Below are positions 1-12,271 of a stretch of 64,000 nt of DNA, in pieces (positions within the stretch are counted from its first letter, which is position 1; each line of letters starts with the position of its first letter). The stretch comes from Anastatus disparis. Its lineage: Eukaryota > Arthropoda > Insecta > Hymenoptera > Eupelmidae. The translations under genes were made by a program, and so were the position numbers. The stretch is taken from contig JAFFSR010000237.1 of NCBI GenBank assembly GCA_017163975.1, positions 5,146,001 to 5,210,000 of the forward strand, in the 5' to 3' direction. The notes under the pieces were generated by a model. The model did no database searches. It was not told the DNA's origin and worked only from the letters and a program-made list of their open reading frames with translations.

Positions 1-63
1 ATGAAGTGTGTCGACGCCCCCATAGTCATCCGGATTCCATTTGAGCTTGTAATCGTTCCACTC
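1..63 (-). CDS. nAChRalpha1: Nicotinic acetylcholine receptor alpha1-type subunit, third coding exon (5' part only)
   Basis: This is the beginning of an exon that continues beyond the left edge of the window. Read on the minus strand from base 63 it encodes 21 residues, numbered 104-124 from the most upstream Met. They include [16 protein letters not shown] followed by VDTLH. The W-x-P-D-x-x-Y-G pattern (W112, P114, D115, Y117, G118) is a hallmark of the extracellular ligand-binding domain of Cys-loop receptors. The acceptor AG lies at 64-65 (TTTTTAG before GAG), preceded by a pyrimidine-rich stretch. The frame continues in phase 0 from the 45-bp exon at 9177-9221. The family forms pentameric acetylcholine-gated cation channels at insect central synapses and is the target of neonicotinoids. 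The exact combination [25 protein letters not shown] fits alpha1; alpha2 and alpha3 have different residues here as I recall them. The rest of the protein (Cys loop, four membrane helices) is outside the window. Confidence 0.93.
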
Positions 64-2333
64 CTAAAAAAAGAAACAAAAACAGAAAAGAAAAAGACAA
101 TCCAAAGTCACCGTACAAATAAAAAATGAAAAAGACAATGCATTAGTGGAAAAGATAGGAAAAATCCAAACCCACAAAATCAGCGAGGGGATGTATAAGA
201 AAGAATATAATCTATCAAACTCTCAAAGCTAAAAGGCTCTTTTTTCATTTAGTTTTCTCATTCCTCCTCTATCTGAGACCAAAATCTTGTCTTTGTCATA
301 ATCAGACTGGTAGACCTTTTTATTTTTTTTTTATACCTTCATTATCGTTTTCAACCTTCTTCTTTAAGATTAAAGTAAAAAAAGAAGAAAGAAAAATGAA
401 AGTTGATAAAAAAAAGGAGAGGAAAAAAAATTGATTCATCGATTGATTTGAAAAAAAAACTGAAGAAGCATAGCCCGAAAGTAAAGTTTTTAAAGGATTA
501 TGCGGTAGGTTTGCTCTGTTAAAATCTAATAATAGATTGCATTATCGCGCTGAAAATTTTCTTTTTGAACTTTATACCGTTAAAGCTTGATTTCCAAGCG
601 ATTATAGATAATTGACTTTTGTGAATTAGCAGTTATCCCTACCACCTTATATTTCTATCTCTCTCTCTCTCTTTTCTCTTAACCATCTATCCTATTCCCC
701 CGTACGAAACGATGAGATTGTAGACCCATAGTTACAAGATTACCTTTTAATGAACTCCCTCCATACCCGCGCCCATAAGATTCTATCACGATCTCTATTC
801 AATTATACCAATACTAAAACTTTCTACATTATACCCTATACGCAACGTCAATGATTTTTTCTTGAAGGTTTTGGTTAACCCTTTTTTTTAAAATCCTTTT
901 CCTTCTTTATTTTTCCGTAAAATACTGTTATGGTTTGAAAAATTTTTCAAGCGTTAAGTTAAATAACTCAGTCTTAAATTATTTTTGTAATATAAGTTTA
1001 GCAATTTTCGTTTTTCAAGGTTTAATGTTTCATATGATTTATGATTTATTGATCCTGAAGGGAATGTATGTCGATAATATTATTTTATACCGTCCTTATG
1101 TTCATTGTTTATCGATATCACTTTGTTTTACTCTACAAATTATTCAATTAGTTTGTAGACTCGAGATTTGTATCATCAATCATTTTCACTCTTGACTTTG
1201 TTGTGAAAACTATGTACACAATTTCGCTGTTTGTTGGAGGATGAAAAATCGAGATTGTTTACGGAGGAACTTTAAATTGTAATCTGTTTTATTTTGGTAC
1301 ATAATAAAGTAATTATTTTTAATGTTGTAATTACCAAAGTAGGAATTTATTTATTATTACTTTATTTTCAATTTTTACTGCTCCATATTTTAAAATAATA
1401 TTATAAAAGCATGTTTAAGTGATTATTATGCAAAATATGCTATTTTTAGAAAACGCGTATCTGTGCATATATAGAGCTATATCTTGAAAACAAATTTTGT
1501 TCTTGTTTTATCAATAACGTAGTTGAATATTATTTTTTTACTTTAGTAAATAGGTTTTTGTTCTATAACGGCTTTTCGATTTTCAAAAATCAATTTTTTT
1601 TTACTTTTTTTAAAATTATAATGTCAATTTTATTAAATGTATGAAAAAACAGGTTCGAGTCATTTTATTTTTTGATCATCTCTGAGAAGAATTTAAAAAT
1701 GTTTGTAGTTTTTTTGTTATACACGGAAATATTTATTTTTAATAAATTATTATAACTTTGAAAGTGTATAATTTCATGAAATTTCAATGGATTGTTACTA
1801 GTTATAAATATTATACTCATTAGGAGAGAAAATCATAATTACAGATTATGGATTTTATTAAAACTTTGGAACATGTTTTCTTTTATACCAATATGAAAAA
1901 AGCCATGGTTACAAAAAGTAGAGTTTGATATTTTTGACGTTATAGAAAATTGAGTTAGCGCATATAAAAAATTAATAAAAAAATCTTTGACTTAACTTGC
2001 TATATGAAAAAAGTTCGTTTTATGACTCGTGAAGTTAATTATTTTACAAAGAATTTAAACTTCTATGTTTTTTTTCTTTACATAGTTATACCTGATTAAT
2101 TGATTCATAATTTTTTATCGTACAAGTTTCATTTTCATTTCAATTTGAATAGAAATGTTTAAAAAAATATATATTGTACTAAATATTTTAACATAAATTG
2201 TGGAAACTAGTAGACTGCTTTTATATAATTTATTTAAGAAAACTTTTTTTAGGATAACATTAGTTATGGAAATAACTTTTTATTAATAATTCATAAAATA
2301 TTTTATAAAAATAAATTCTAAATATAAAATTAG

Positions 2334-2545
2334 TAGATGTCATCAGCAGCTCATTCGGTAGTGATGGATTCGTAATTTCGAGGTCCTGAGTTCAAATCCC
2401 GCTCTCGGCCGATTGATACAAGCACTACTGTTTATTATACATATGCCTTGTTCACAAACATACTGACGACATCCGTCGCTAATTAGCATCATAATGATAG
2501 CATAAATACAGCAATGTTAAAAATAAAAATAAAAAAAATAAAAAT
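2334..2545 (+). mobile_element. tRNA-derived SINE, copy 1
   Basis: The head resembles a tRNA gene. The A-box-like segment is CAGCTCATTCGG, the anticodon-loop-like segment is TTCGTAA, and the B-box-like AGTTCAAATCC differs from the canonical sequence at one G. The body shares the segment GATTGATACAAGCACTACTG and the tail motif CATAAATACAGCAATGTTAA with the other copies, and ends in an A-rich tract. It lies in intron 2, in the antisense orientation to the receptor gene. No clear target-site duplication was found. Confidence 0.85.
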
Positions 2546-5517
2546 ATATGAAATTTTCTCAGAATAGACATCTTTTAGATTTATAAATAATGTCTCTGTA
2601 ATATAAATATCATAAATTATTTTTATAAAACATGTAGAATAAATAAACTTGTTAATAAACAAAATCACTCAAAATATTCATTAAGAATCCAGAATATTTA
2701 AAACTTATTTACAGTTTTTATTAGAATCAGTATTAGAAAGATTAATATATTTAACATAATATATATGTTTTTGAAATACAATTAATATAAGCTACTTCTA
2801 TACAATACTTTATGTAGTTTAAAATTAACTACAAAAGTTATGAATTGAATTTAAGAAAGCTTGGAACTAATGCATTTGCAGTGATCTTTTTTATAATTTT
2901 ACATCGCGTGTTAGAAAATTTTGTTAATGGTTACAAAAAAAATTTTATACGTCGCTGTTATATTAAAAGTATTTTTCTCCATCAAGACATGAATAAATGT
3001 TAACATTTATTCTTGCTTGAACGCATAATAAATAGTGTCCATTTAACTTTTCAGACGTTTTTAACTTTAATGATACTGAAAAATAAATACTGTACAATAT
3101 CATCAAAAACAAAAAGTTATTAATAAAAAGATACCTTCCAAATAAATGAAACACAATGAAAAAATTTCTATATATTTTTTCATTATACTTTGATTGGTTC
3201 ATTGTTAAAAATACAATAAAAAAAAGTATCCTCGACTACTGATTCTAACGTAAGCCTGGAAGATATCATTTAATTTAGTTTAGCTTTTGTCAACTTTCAA
3301 CAACAATGGATACCAGCATACTCTCGAGGCTCGCGCGCGCGACGAGGAAACGATAAAACAGCGTTGAACGAAATAATGAGTAAAAATGATACAAAAAAAA
3401 AAAAAAATAAAACAGAAAGAAGAAAATGAAAGAAGACAAAAAAAGAAAAAGAACGAGATAGAAAAAAAACAGCCACCAGTGTGCAAATAAAAGCTATGCA
3501 AGAAAGGTAAAAGAGGCTAAGTGGAGCCGAGCGCAAAATTGAAGAAAATGAAGGTATAGATATCTAGAAGCCAGCAGTCAAGATGGACACAAAGAAGCGT
3601 CCGAGTGAAAGAATTGGCAGTAGGTTCTTGTTTTCTATTTTTTTTTTCTTCTTCCTCTTCATCTTTCTTTGCTACCTCGGCCAGTTTTCTATATATATAA
3701 ATAAAAAAAGGCAAAACGTCTAGTCAACTCAGAATGTATAGCAAGGTACAAACGTTGCTACCTCTTTTCCTTTATTTTCCCCTCCTCTTGCTCCTTTATT
3801 TTTTTTCTATTTGTCTCTTTTTTTCCTGGACGTTATACAATGAAGTTGGGAGAGAAATAAATACAGCCAGGTTTATATGAAGCTAGCTTGAGTTTATTGT
3901 AGTTTTCTTTAGGACCAAGCCAATTGTTAGAAAATCTAGAGTCACCAACCACAAGAAGAAAAGAAGAAAGAAAAAATAGAAGTTTATATAACTAACGCTT
4001 GATAGAAATGGAGTGCCACACCCGTAAATAGCTTACGTACCTTTATATAATACTTTCGGGTTTTTATTTTTATATAATATGAAGAATTTAAGACAGGAAG
4101 GAAAATGTTACTCTAATATTTTCTCATTTAGCTTGATTAAATTATTTCATGAGCTATTTAATCCTTAGGGCTACCATAACTGGATTTTTGTTTACCATTT
4201 ATTATCACACTGGGATTTATTATATACCATTATTTTTCTTTTTTTTGCTTATATTGCCAGCTAAATATTCATTTTTTTTACTGTAATTTAGGTAATTTAT
4301 GTGGTTATCTGAAGAATAAACTTGCTAAATTTAACCAGATTCTTTTAACAATAATCTATTGTTAGTCAAACCACTTTAAAAAGCAAAATCTATGAAATCA
4401 TCCGAATTTCAGATTCCGTTAAAATCCAACATTGAAATCATGTAATCCAGCAGATAGGATTTTTTCCAAAGAACTAGATCGATAATCTAGTGGTTGGGAA
4501 GCGATAAACGCGATAAGTTACGTAGACAATAGCCTTAGACCGGCCATTAAGAACGTAATATAAACTATATAAAGATGGGCTTTCCCATAGCTTTTTCTTT
4601 CTTATCAACGTCCGACCACACATACACGCGCGAAACCTCCTTCTCTCTTTTTTTCCTCTTTCTTTTCCAATCGATCTATCTATCCCTTTTTTTTCTTTTC
4701 TTTATTATTTCTCTTCCTCTCACTCTCTCCTTCTTACGCTTACTCTCCAAAGGGAATTATTATACCCAGGGATTTACTTTAACTCCCTACGAATCAAAGC
4801 CCAAAAAAGCTCCCCGTGCCTAAGTCTATAATCTTACTTTTGCTACTACTCTTTTTAGGCCTTCTTTTTCTCTCTTATTCTCAAAATAATATTCTTCCTT
4901 TTTCTTTGGCTTTTTTTTCTTCTCTTCCTGGATTCTTAAGTCTTTAGACACAAATCCCGAACCCCTTTTTATCCTTGTTTTTCTTTTATTAGCGCTGAGT
5001 TTATACGTTTATTATGGCCTTTTTTTTATTATAATAATAAATTTTAATTTTTTCTGTATTTTTATTATTAAGCAAATATAAAGAGCCAGTAAAGACTATT
5101 TATGGTCATCGAAGTATCTATTATACTTGAAATAAATACATTAATGTTTATTTTTCTATTATGAGAAAAAATTTTACTCTCTAAGTTAATGAAATTGATA
5201 AAGAAAAGATATTTCCTGATGATAATTCATATCTTAAACATTAAAATTTATAAGAAATTATTTAATTATTTACAAACATTTATGTTAATTTTTTTAATTT
5301 GATGTTAATATTATAAAGTTTTCTGTACGTCTTAAATTTAGATTTGAATATTAGTATATACGTTAAGAATCTACACCTAAACAAAGTAATTTTCTTGTTT
5401 TACTTATGCGCGTTACCATTATGTAAGTTATAACGCCTAGCTCTTTTGAAGCTCTCTTTTTTAATGTTCTAAGCCCGCATTGCGTTATCTTTCTTTTTCT
5501 TTCTTTTAAAGTTCTTT

Positions 5518-5540
5518 TTTCTTCTTCTTCTTCTTCTTCT
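5518..5540 (+). repeat. TTC trinucleotide microsatellite
   Basis: About seven CTT/TTC repeats lie in a pyrimidine-rich stretch of intron 2. The complementary frame gives a poly-Glu/Lys product and is not a gene. Confidence 0.95.
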
Positions 5541-6754
5541 TTTTTGGTGTGTATGCACATAGCTCGGTGCGTCCTATTTCTTTAGCACTTGTTTGCGTAT
5601 GCGCGTGGGTATTTGTGCGTGGAATTACAGTAAAGTTGTAGGGTTGACGATGTCAACAACTGTTACTAACAACGTTTCCCAGCGAACATTTTTTTTGCAC
5701 AAGTTTACAGTGCAAATTTGTTAATTTACAGTTGCTTTTGTTTTTACAGTTGATGTGAAATATCATTTACGTAAAAAATTATCTTAAATTATTTTAATAT
5801 CGATGCTGTAACGCAGAGCTAGTTTACGTAAATCAAGATAAAAAAAAAAGTTAATTTATTACGATCCTTTTTATGTTTTTGGAAGGATTGTAATTCACAT
5901 TTAAAGCTCGCCCATATTGTTTTACTTGTCTGTTTTTTTATTAAAGTTCATATTTTACAGTCTCGTAGCGGAACTTAAAATCGTTAAATTTTCAAGACAT
6001 TTCTTTTTTACAGAATTTTTAAGTATACATTAATTTTGAAAGTTTTAAAATTTTTGCCAAAACATTAATTAGAAAAAAACAACAAAAAGAATAATATTTA
6101 TTTTTCACGATTTAATTGCTTTTATGTTATTTAACAATAAAGTAATTCAATTATTATTTTACTCTTTACGTGATTAATAAAACCTGACGCAATATCCAAT
6201 GCGAAATTGTTTTTTCCTAAAAAAGAGAAAATTTTAATTTGCAGCCAACATCGTTTGATATTAAATCGAAGCAGATATAAGAACAATAAGATTAAAACGC
6301 GATTAAAAAATCGAGAAAAATAATACTCGTTTATATTTTCACCCCGGAATCTTCGCTGAATAGCAATCTTGCAGCTCTAAAAAGAGGCGAAAAAATAAAA
6401 ATAAATAAAAAATAAAAGTCCGGAGTCACAGTTGTGACATCGTCGGTGTATAGCGCCGGCACACGGGATATGAATGAAAAGCTGTCGGGATTGCCAGGAT
6501 CGTAAATAAAAATCGCGTACCAAAGAGAGAGAGAGAGAGAGAAAGCTTATCGGAATTGAAATCCCCTTTGAAAAAAAAAGAGATAAAGATATATCATGTC
6601 TGGGTGTAGGGAGCATTTTATTATCAGCGTGTAAAACACGTGTCTCGTCGTCATACTCTCATACACCCACACAGAGACGCGGACATAGAGAGTGAGAGAT
6701 TCACACAGACACCTATTTATATAGATAGAAAACGTTGACAACGCAACATACTTT

Positions 6755-6776
6755 AAAAAAAAAAAAAAAAAAAAAA
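6755..6776 (+). repeat. A22 homopolymer
   Basis: This is an uninterrupted run of 22 A. No retroposed gene or SINE body was recognised directly upstream, so it is treated as a simple repeat. Confidence 0.9.
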
Positions 6777-9176
6777 GTCTGCGACGTTGGAAGGCCCTCT
6801 CTCACTGCCATCCATGTTTTTCTATGAACACGACTTTTCAATCATGCCGCATATATAAAAAGCTCTCGCTCTCTCTCTCTCTTTCTTCGCAAGCTCCCAA
6901 CCCTCCGTGTATTACTTTGCAAAAGGTTATACAAGTAGAAAAGGAAACGACAAAAAAAAAGGGAGATACCTCCTCATCCCTTCTCACCGGTATATATTAC
7001 TGTTTGCTTGGTGTATTTAACGAGGCTACGACGTCATTATTTGGTGTATCTTTTTTTCTTCTTTATTCTTCGCTGTATCTTTTTGGACATTTACTAATAT
7101 TTGTTTATAATTATAATTAATGAAATGTAAATTTAACGTTTTGAATACAAAAATTATTTATTTGATTAATCCGAAATAATGTGTAATTAAGATAATCAAT
7201 AAATTATTTGGATTACATAGTTATCGTGTATAAATATTTTTCGACCAAAATCACTAAAAGCATGAAATTTTTATCAAAAATGATTTTTGCATTTTACGAA
7301 AAAATAAGAAAATTCATTGATCAATATCAAAAGTATAGAAAATGTATTTACAATTTCAAGAAAACTGAATCTTAAATAAGGCGTCGGAAAATTAAATCAG
7401 AATAAGTAATAATCCTTGATAAGAATAAGTTGCGGACAGTAGAAACTCCGGAGTACATCGGATGAATATGACCTTAATCCAAGTGAAAGAGTGATAAAGA
7501 TAGTAGAGAAAAAAAAGAGAATGAGAAAGAGAAAAAAGATATGACAATGGACTTTCTCATACTATATACCCCCTCCGTCCGTATTCTAGACCACTATTTT
7601 ACAATTAAAATATTTCTACCTCTGGCTAAAGCTCTTTTTATCTCTGTATAAGCTTCTCATAAGCTTGCGACATTGCTCTCACGCCCAAGCTTTCTTCTTC
7701 TCTCTGCTCTTTCTTTCTTTCCTTTTTTTTTCTCTCTCTCTTTTTTTTCTTTCTTCTTTTGCGCTTAATGCACAAATGAACAGTTTCTTTTGTCGGACTA
7801 ACCTTTCTTCATCAATCATCATTTTAAAAAGTTGACTTCATTTTCATTTATTCTTTCTTTTTTCTCGTACGGTTATACTACTTCTTTTTTAATGTTACGT
7901 GTTAACAGTAAATTTAATACAATGATATATCAATGTTGAACGCAAGATCAATTTTGTATGTTGCGCAAAAATTAAGAAATTTAAATTTAGTCGAATAATC
8001 AAAAAATATGCTTCAACTTTTTTATTTGTTTGTCAAGAAAGATTTATTACCTTAAACTTTAAAAAAAAAGCACGAAGACATGATTATTCAACATGTAAAT
8101 GAGAAAATATAATAAAAAATTTCGTCCTAGAGGTTGGTGTATAAGCGTAAGGAGCGTTTTTTTCTAACGACAGCATTAAAAAATTAGTGCAACATTTTTC
8201 TAAGGAAACATATGCACGGAATAAGAATGCGTAAAAACATTTTAACTCCAGGGCGAAAATGTTTATTTTTATTTTTCCCGTTTAGCTGAAATCTCATTAA
8301 CGCGAATAATAACCGTCTTGCAACAAAAAATAAACGCACAATGATATGTATATGAGCATTGCGTTTTTTTTCTCTTGTTTTTGTTATTTAAATATTCTAC
8401 TTTTACATATGTAGACTTGCTTAATAAAAAGTATTGCACGTACCATAATTCATATAAATTACGTACATCACATTCTTTTATTGTCAAATTTTTTTTTGGT
8501 ATAGTAAAGTGAACAGGAGGAATATGTGAAATTCTGGTATTAAAAATAAAAAAAAGTAAAAATATAGTAATTGCATATTTTGTTAAAATACTGAACAATT
8601 ATTTCATCAAAGAATAATTTTTTTTTTTTTAATTTTATTATTTATTATAATTAATTTTAAATAATTCAATTTACGAAACGATGTACCTTATAAAATGAAG
8701 CCAAATGCTTCATTTCAAAATAAATATACTAAAATTTTTCAATTAAAAATTTTAATAGCCATAAATATTTAATTAGAATAACGGAAGGAGAAAAAATAAT
8801 TTCTCTTCGCTTATTATTTATTTATTGACAAATAATCAAAAAATACAAGATTTTAAGTAACGCGCAAATATTTGCCTCATAATTATAAAAAGGGGTAGTA
8901 ACACAGCAGGTTGCCTGCAACTTGTTTAGTCAACAAGCTATCTCCTCTCCATTCATAGAATCGATAACGAGTATTTGAAGAAGAGATAAAGAAACATCGC
9001 ATTTGCGAGTTCTCTTCTTCTTTCCTTTTTTTTTCTTTTTTCTTCTTTCCATTGGCAAAGATCAAATACTAGTGAAATATAAATAGAAAAGAGAGCCTTC
9101 TAACGGTGAGTGTTATGTAAATTTTACGGGAATACGACACAATGGTTTTAAAAAGGTAAATTGTATGCAAGCTTAC

Positions 9177-9221
9177 CTGCTCTACCCAAACGTTCGTTGT
9201 CATGATCTGGTTTTTCAGGTT
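9177..9221 (-). CDS. nAChRalpha1: Nicotinic acetylcholine receptor alpha1-type subunit, second coding exon (45 bp)
   Basis: This small exon encodes exactly 15 residues, NLKNQIMTTNVWVEQ (residues 89-103). It is bordered by TTACAG at the acceptor (AG complement at 9222-9223) and GTAAGC at the donor. Both ends are phase 0, so it joins LIDV of the first coding exon to EWNDY of the third without shifting the frame. W100 in NVWVEQ corresponds to the conserved tryptophan of loop D on the complementary face of the agonist site in the receptor family. A 45-bp exon at this position is familiar from nicotinic receptor genes of animals. It is too short to stand out as an open frame and was recognised from the peptide and splice signals. 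It is isolated in about 33 kb of intron. Confidence 0.93.
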
Positions 9222-10493
9222 CTGTAATCATAAAATAAAAATTATTTTTTTAATTATCATGCTTTTTATATTGTTATATTTTTACATTGCTAAAGTTACA
9301 TGCATAACAATTTATGTAGAATAAAAAATATACATTTTGTTTGTATGAATCTGAACGTTGAATTTATGTAAATTTTTTTTAAGATGCACATAAATTGTAA
9401 GATCTACAATTTGTAAAAATTATCTTCAATCTTAATTCAATTTTAGATTAAAATTATAGGTTTAAAATTAATCGTATTTTCAGATAATTTAATAAAAAAT
9501 ACCAGACTTTGAGCAAGCTTCATATAGTACATTTTGCCCTGCAGCACGTTTTCGCCTCTTACAAACACTAGTATTATTTCTGAATTTGTAAGTTTGAAAG
9601 TGGTAAATACGTAATTGTCTAACTTATTCCTAAAGCGGGTGTTTTTCAACTAGTGCCAAAGTTATCTTTGATCAAAGTATAAATATGCTCTAGGTATACA
9701 GAAAAGATACTTCATACACCAGTACAAAAAAGTTTTACTTCAAACCCAGAAAACAGGTACAAAATGTCAAACTTTCTGCTCACTATTTCGAAAATATTTA
9801 TTTAGATTCATTCGTTAGAAAAAAATAAAACGTAATCTCTGCAATATCTAGGGGAAAAACATCCATAAAGTTAAAGAAATGGAGTTAACTGGACAATAAA
9901 AAGATAATCCATATATATAGAGAATAATCTTCGAAGCAATCTCTCCTAGCCTTTTTTCCACTCTATTCCCAAATTAATCTTTACAGAACACACAATCATA
10001 TTCAGAATCAAGAAAAATCGCTTTATCATTCTTCCGAATCTAACTATAAAAATAAATCTTAAAATTCTTGCATTTTCACGTGTACAAACGAAATCGTGAA
10101 AAATAAAATTTGTTTTTATTAAATATTCAATTTCGCTATGATAAAAAATATATAAAAAAAATATAAAGAAATATCATACATAAGATCATAAGAGAGAAAC
10201 ATTTAGTTTTATACTGGTAGAGTGTTGCGCGCGCTCCGCAACCGGTCGATAAAGCTTTAGAGGTAAAGCTTCCAGTTCTCGCATATACAGACTCGCTCGC
10301 TCGCTGCAACATAGAATGAGTAAGAGAGCGAGTTTTTGGCGAGGAGAGAGAGAGAACGAGAGAGAACGAGAGAAAGGTGTTGCCACGCACACGGTAGCAA
10401 GTCACCACAACAGTCAACACCTCTAAACCCAGTTTCTACATCACTTCACACATCTTTATAATATATATCTACAAGGTGAATGTCCGATTGGAT

Positions 10494-10521
<28 letters not shown>
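10494..10521. repeat. TA dinucleotide microsatellite
   Basis: This is an uninterrupted TA/AT run of about 14 repeats in intron 1. Confidence 0.95.
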
Positions 10522-10524
<3 letters not shown>

Positions 10525-12208
10525 GGTTTAGAATTTTTTAGTTTAACTTGATTTTAAATTTTTTCGTAGTAAATTATTTTAAATTGTTTTGAAAATTTTT
10601 ACTTTACTAATATTAATTGGAAAATTATATTAACGTGAATTACAAAGATTTGAATTTATAGCGTCTTTAATTACAATTTACATGGAAAAGAATTTTATTG
10701 AAAATGTACGTTAACAGTAGCCGTGTAACACTGTTTCGATTTTCGTGCAGTAGCAGCGCCGCATTTGAGAGCTCAGTTATAAACGAAAATTTGTGGTTGT
10801 CTGTAATCCCTCACGGCGGTAGTGTTGAAGTGTAAAATTTGGAGAGTTCACAGTTTCAAAAAAATGGGGGGTCATTCGTTGCGGCAAAGGAAACAAAACA
10901 AAACAATATAGAAACAAAAAAGAAATTCATAAAGAAGAGCAATTTTCTAACATATTTTTTTCCAAAATATATGAGGTTTTGTGACTAAAAATTCAGTATT
11001 TTTTTAGACTTATTTTGAGAGTATAGGTTCAATACTTTTTAGGCACGACCGCTACACGGAGTGCCTCATATTTTTATTTTTTTTCTTTTCTTTACATTGA
11101 AAATTTTAAACTTTATTATAAACAATCATAATTTTAAATATATATCATCGAATTTTTTTTAATTGTACATTACAGTTGACTAAGACATGCGTATAACATA
11201 TCTCAGCTTATGACTTTGATTACGTTCATGAAAATCGAGCCTCGTCTTATACATCCCTGTCTAATAACAATGTAGCCGTCTAATTTAACCGTCTCTATCT
11301 GACTAACTAGCACTATATATTATCTCTATTCACACGTTAGTCAACTTCCTAGACATATCACGTGATTGTCCTAAGCCAATCAAAATTCAAGCCAAGATTT
11401 GTCACTTTCATGATCATCATTATTTTAAGGGAAAGGATTATTGCACCGATAATTAACTAGTATTCATAAGCGTAAAACAAGAATGTATTTAGTAATAATA
11501 TTATAACAACATTTATGTAAAGATTTTAACATTAATTATTATCAATTTTAAATCAATTAATAAAAGAAACTATTGGAAAATTTTTTAATGCTTTATTAAA
11601 GAAAGAAAAAAATTTCGGAAGATTTGAAAAAGAAAATAAACTAACAGAGCAAGGATGACTTATCGAGCTAATTTTATAGCTCAATTCACTGTATTTATAA
11701 TAAACAAATTAACCATAATTGTTGATAATTATTATTAGCATCTTAAATTAAATTATTTACAACAGTCATTAGCAATTATTTGCTAAGATTCTACCTTTCA
11801 TAATTGAAACTAATTCTGACAGTCATTAAAATAAATAATTTTATTTTAAAAGCTCAAGTACATCTTGTCGCACATGATTTTAAGAAATTTTTATTCAGTT
11901 TACTCAATTAACTTGAGAGTTTTAATGGAATCATCTTAATTAAAGTTGGAATCTTATTTATTTTTACCAGCTCTCAACAGCTTCTTTCTTTAATTTATTT
12001 CGAATTCATTATTAGATTAATTTGCGATGAAATAAATATTAATCACTGAATGTTTTGTTACAATAAAAGTTAAAAGCAATGTTTAATTAAAATATGTCAG
12101 AAGCAGAGAATAGACAAGATAACCAATGCCATTGTAAATAAAGTTATAAATAGTACCTAATCCCAATTATGATGATTTAGTTCTGGTTTTTCCTTGGAAT
12201 GAACAGGC

Positions 12209-12271
12209 AATAACCATAAATAGTGTATTTATAAATATCATAAATAACCATAAATAAAGTACTTATAAATA
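12209..12271 (+). repeat. Tandem duplication of a 29-bp unit with 5-bp spacer
   Basis: AATAACCATAAATAGTGTAT plus nine bases at 12209-12237 recurs at 12243-12271 with three differences. It is simple local duplication in intron 1. Confidence 0.75.

Larger units (their letters stand above)
64..9176 (-). other. Intron 2 of the nAChR alpha1 gene (9.1 kb)
   Basis: The donor is GTAAGC (complement of 9171-9176) and the acceptor AG is at 64-65. The intron is AT-rich. It holds one SINE copy (about 2334-2545), a short alternating CG run at 3332-3341, a TTC microsatellite at 5518-5540, a GA run at 6524-6541 and an A22 run at 6755-6776. It also has many polypyrimidine and polypurine tracts (for example around 4610-4740 and 7680-7760). 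Open frames of 60-109 codons occur on both strands, but they are rich in Phe, Leu, Ser, Lys and Ile and follow the simple-sequence composition. I see no further exon in it. Confidence 0.85.

Noticed and set aside
3280..3714. Overlapping minus-strand frames of 65-79 codons
   Set aside because: They consist of Phe/Ser/Leu or Lys/Glu runs produced by polypurine and polypyrimidine tracts, and overlap each other in different frames.
8269..8598. 109-codon minus-strand frame in intron 2
   Set aside because: The composition is Ile, Phe, Lys and Tyr, as expected for AT-rich DNA. There is no motif, no splice context in frame with the receptor exons and no repeat relation.
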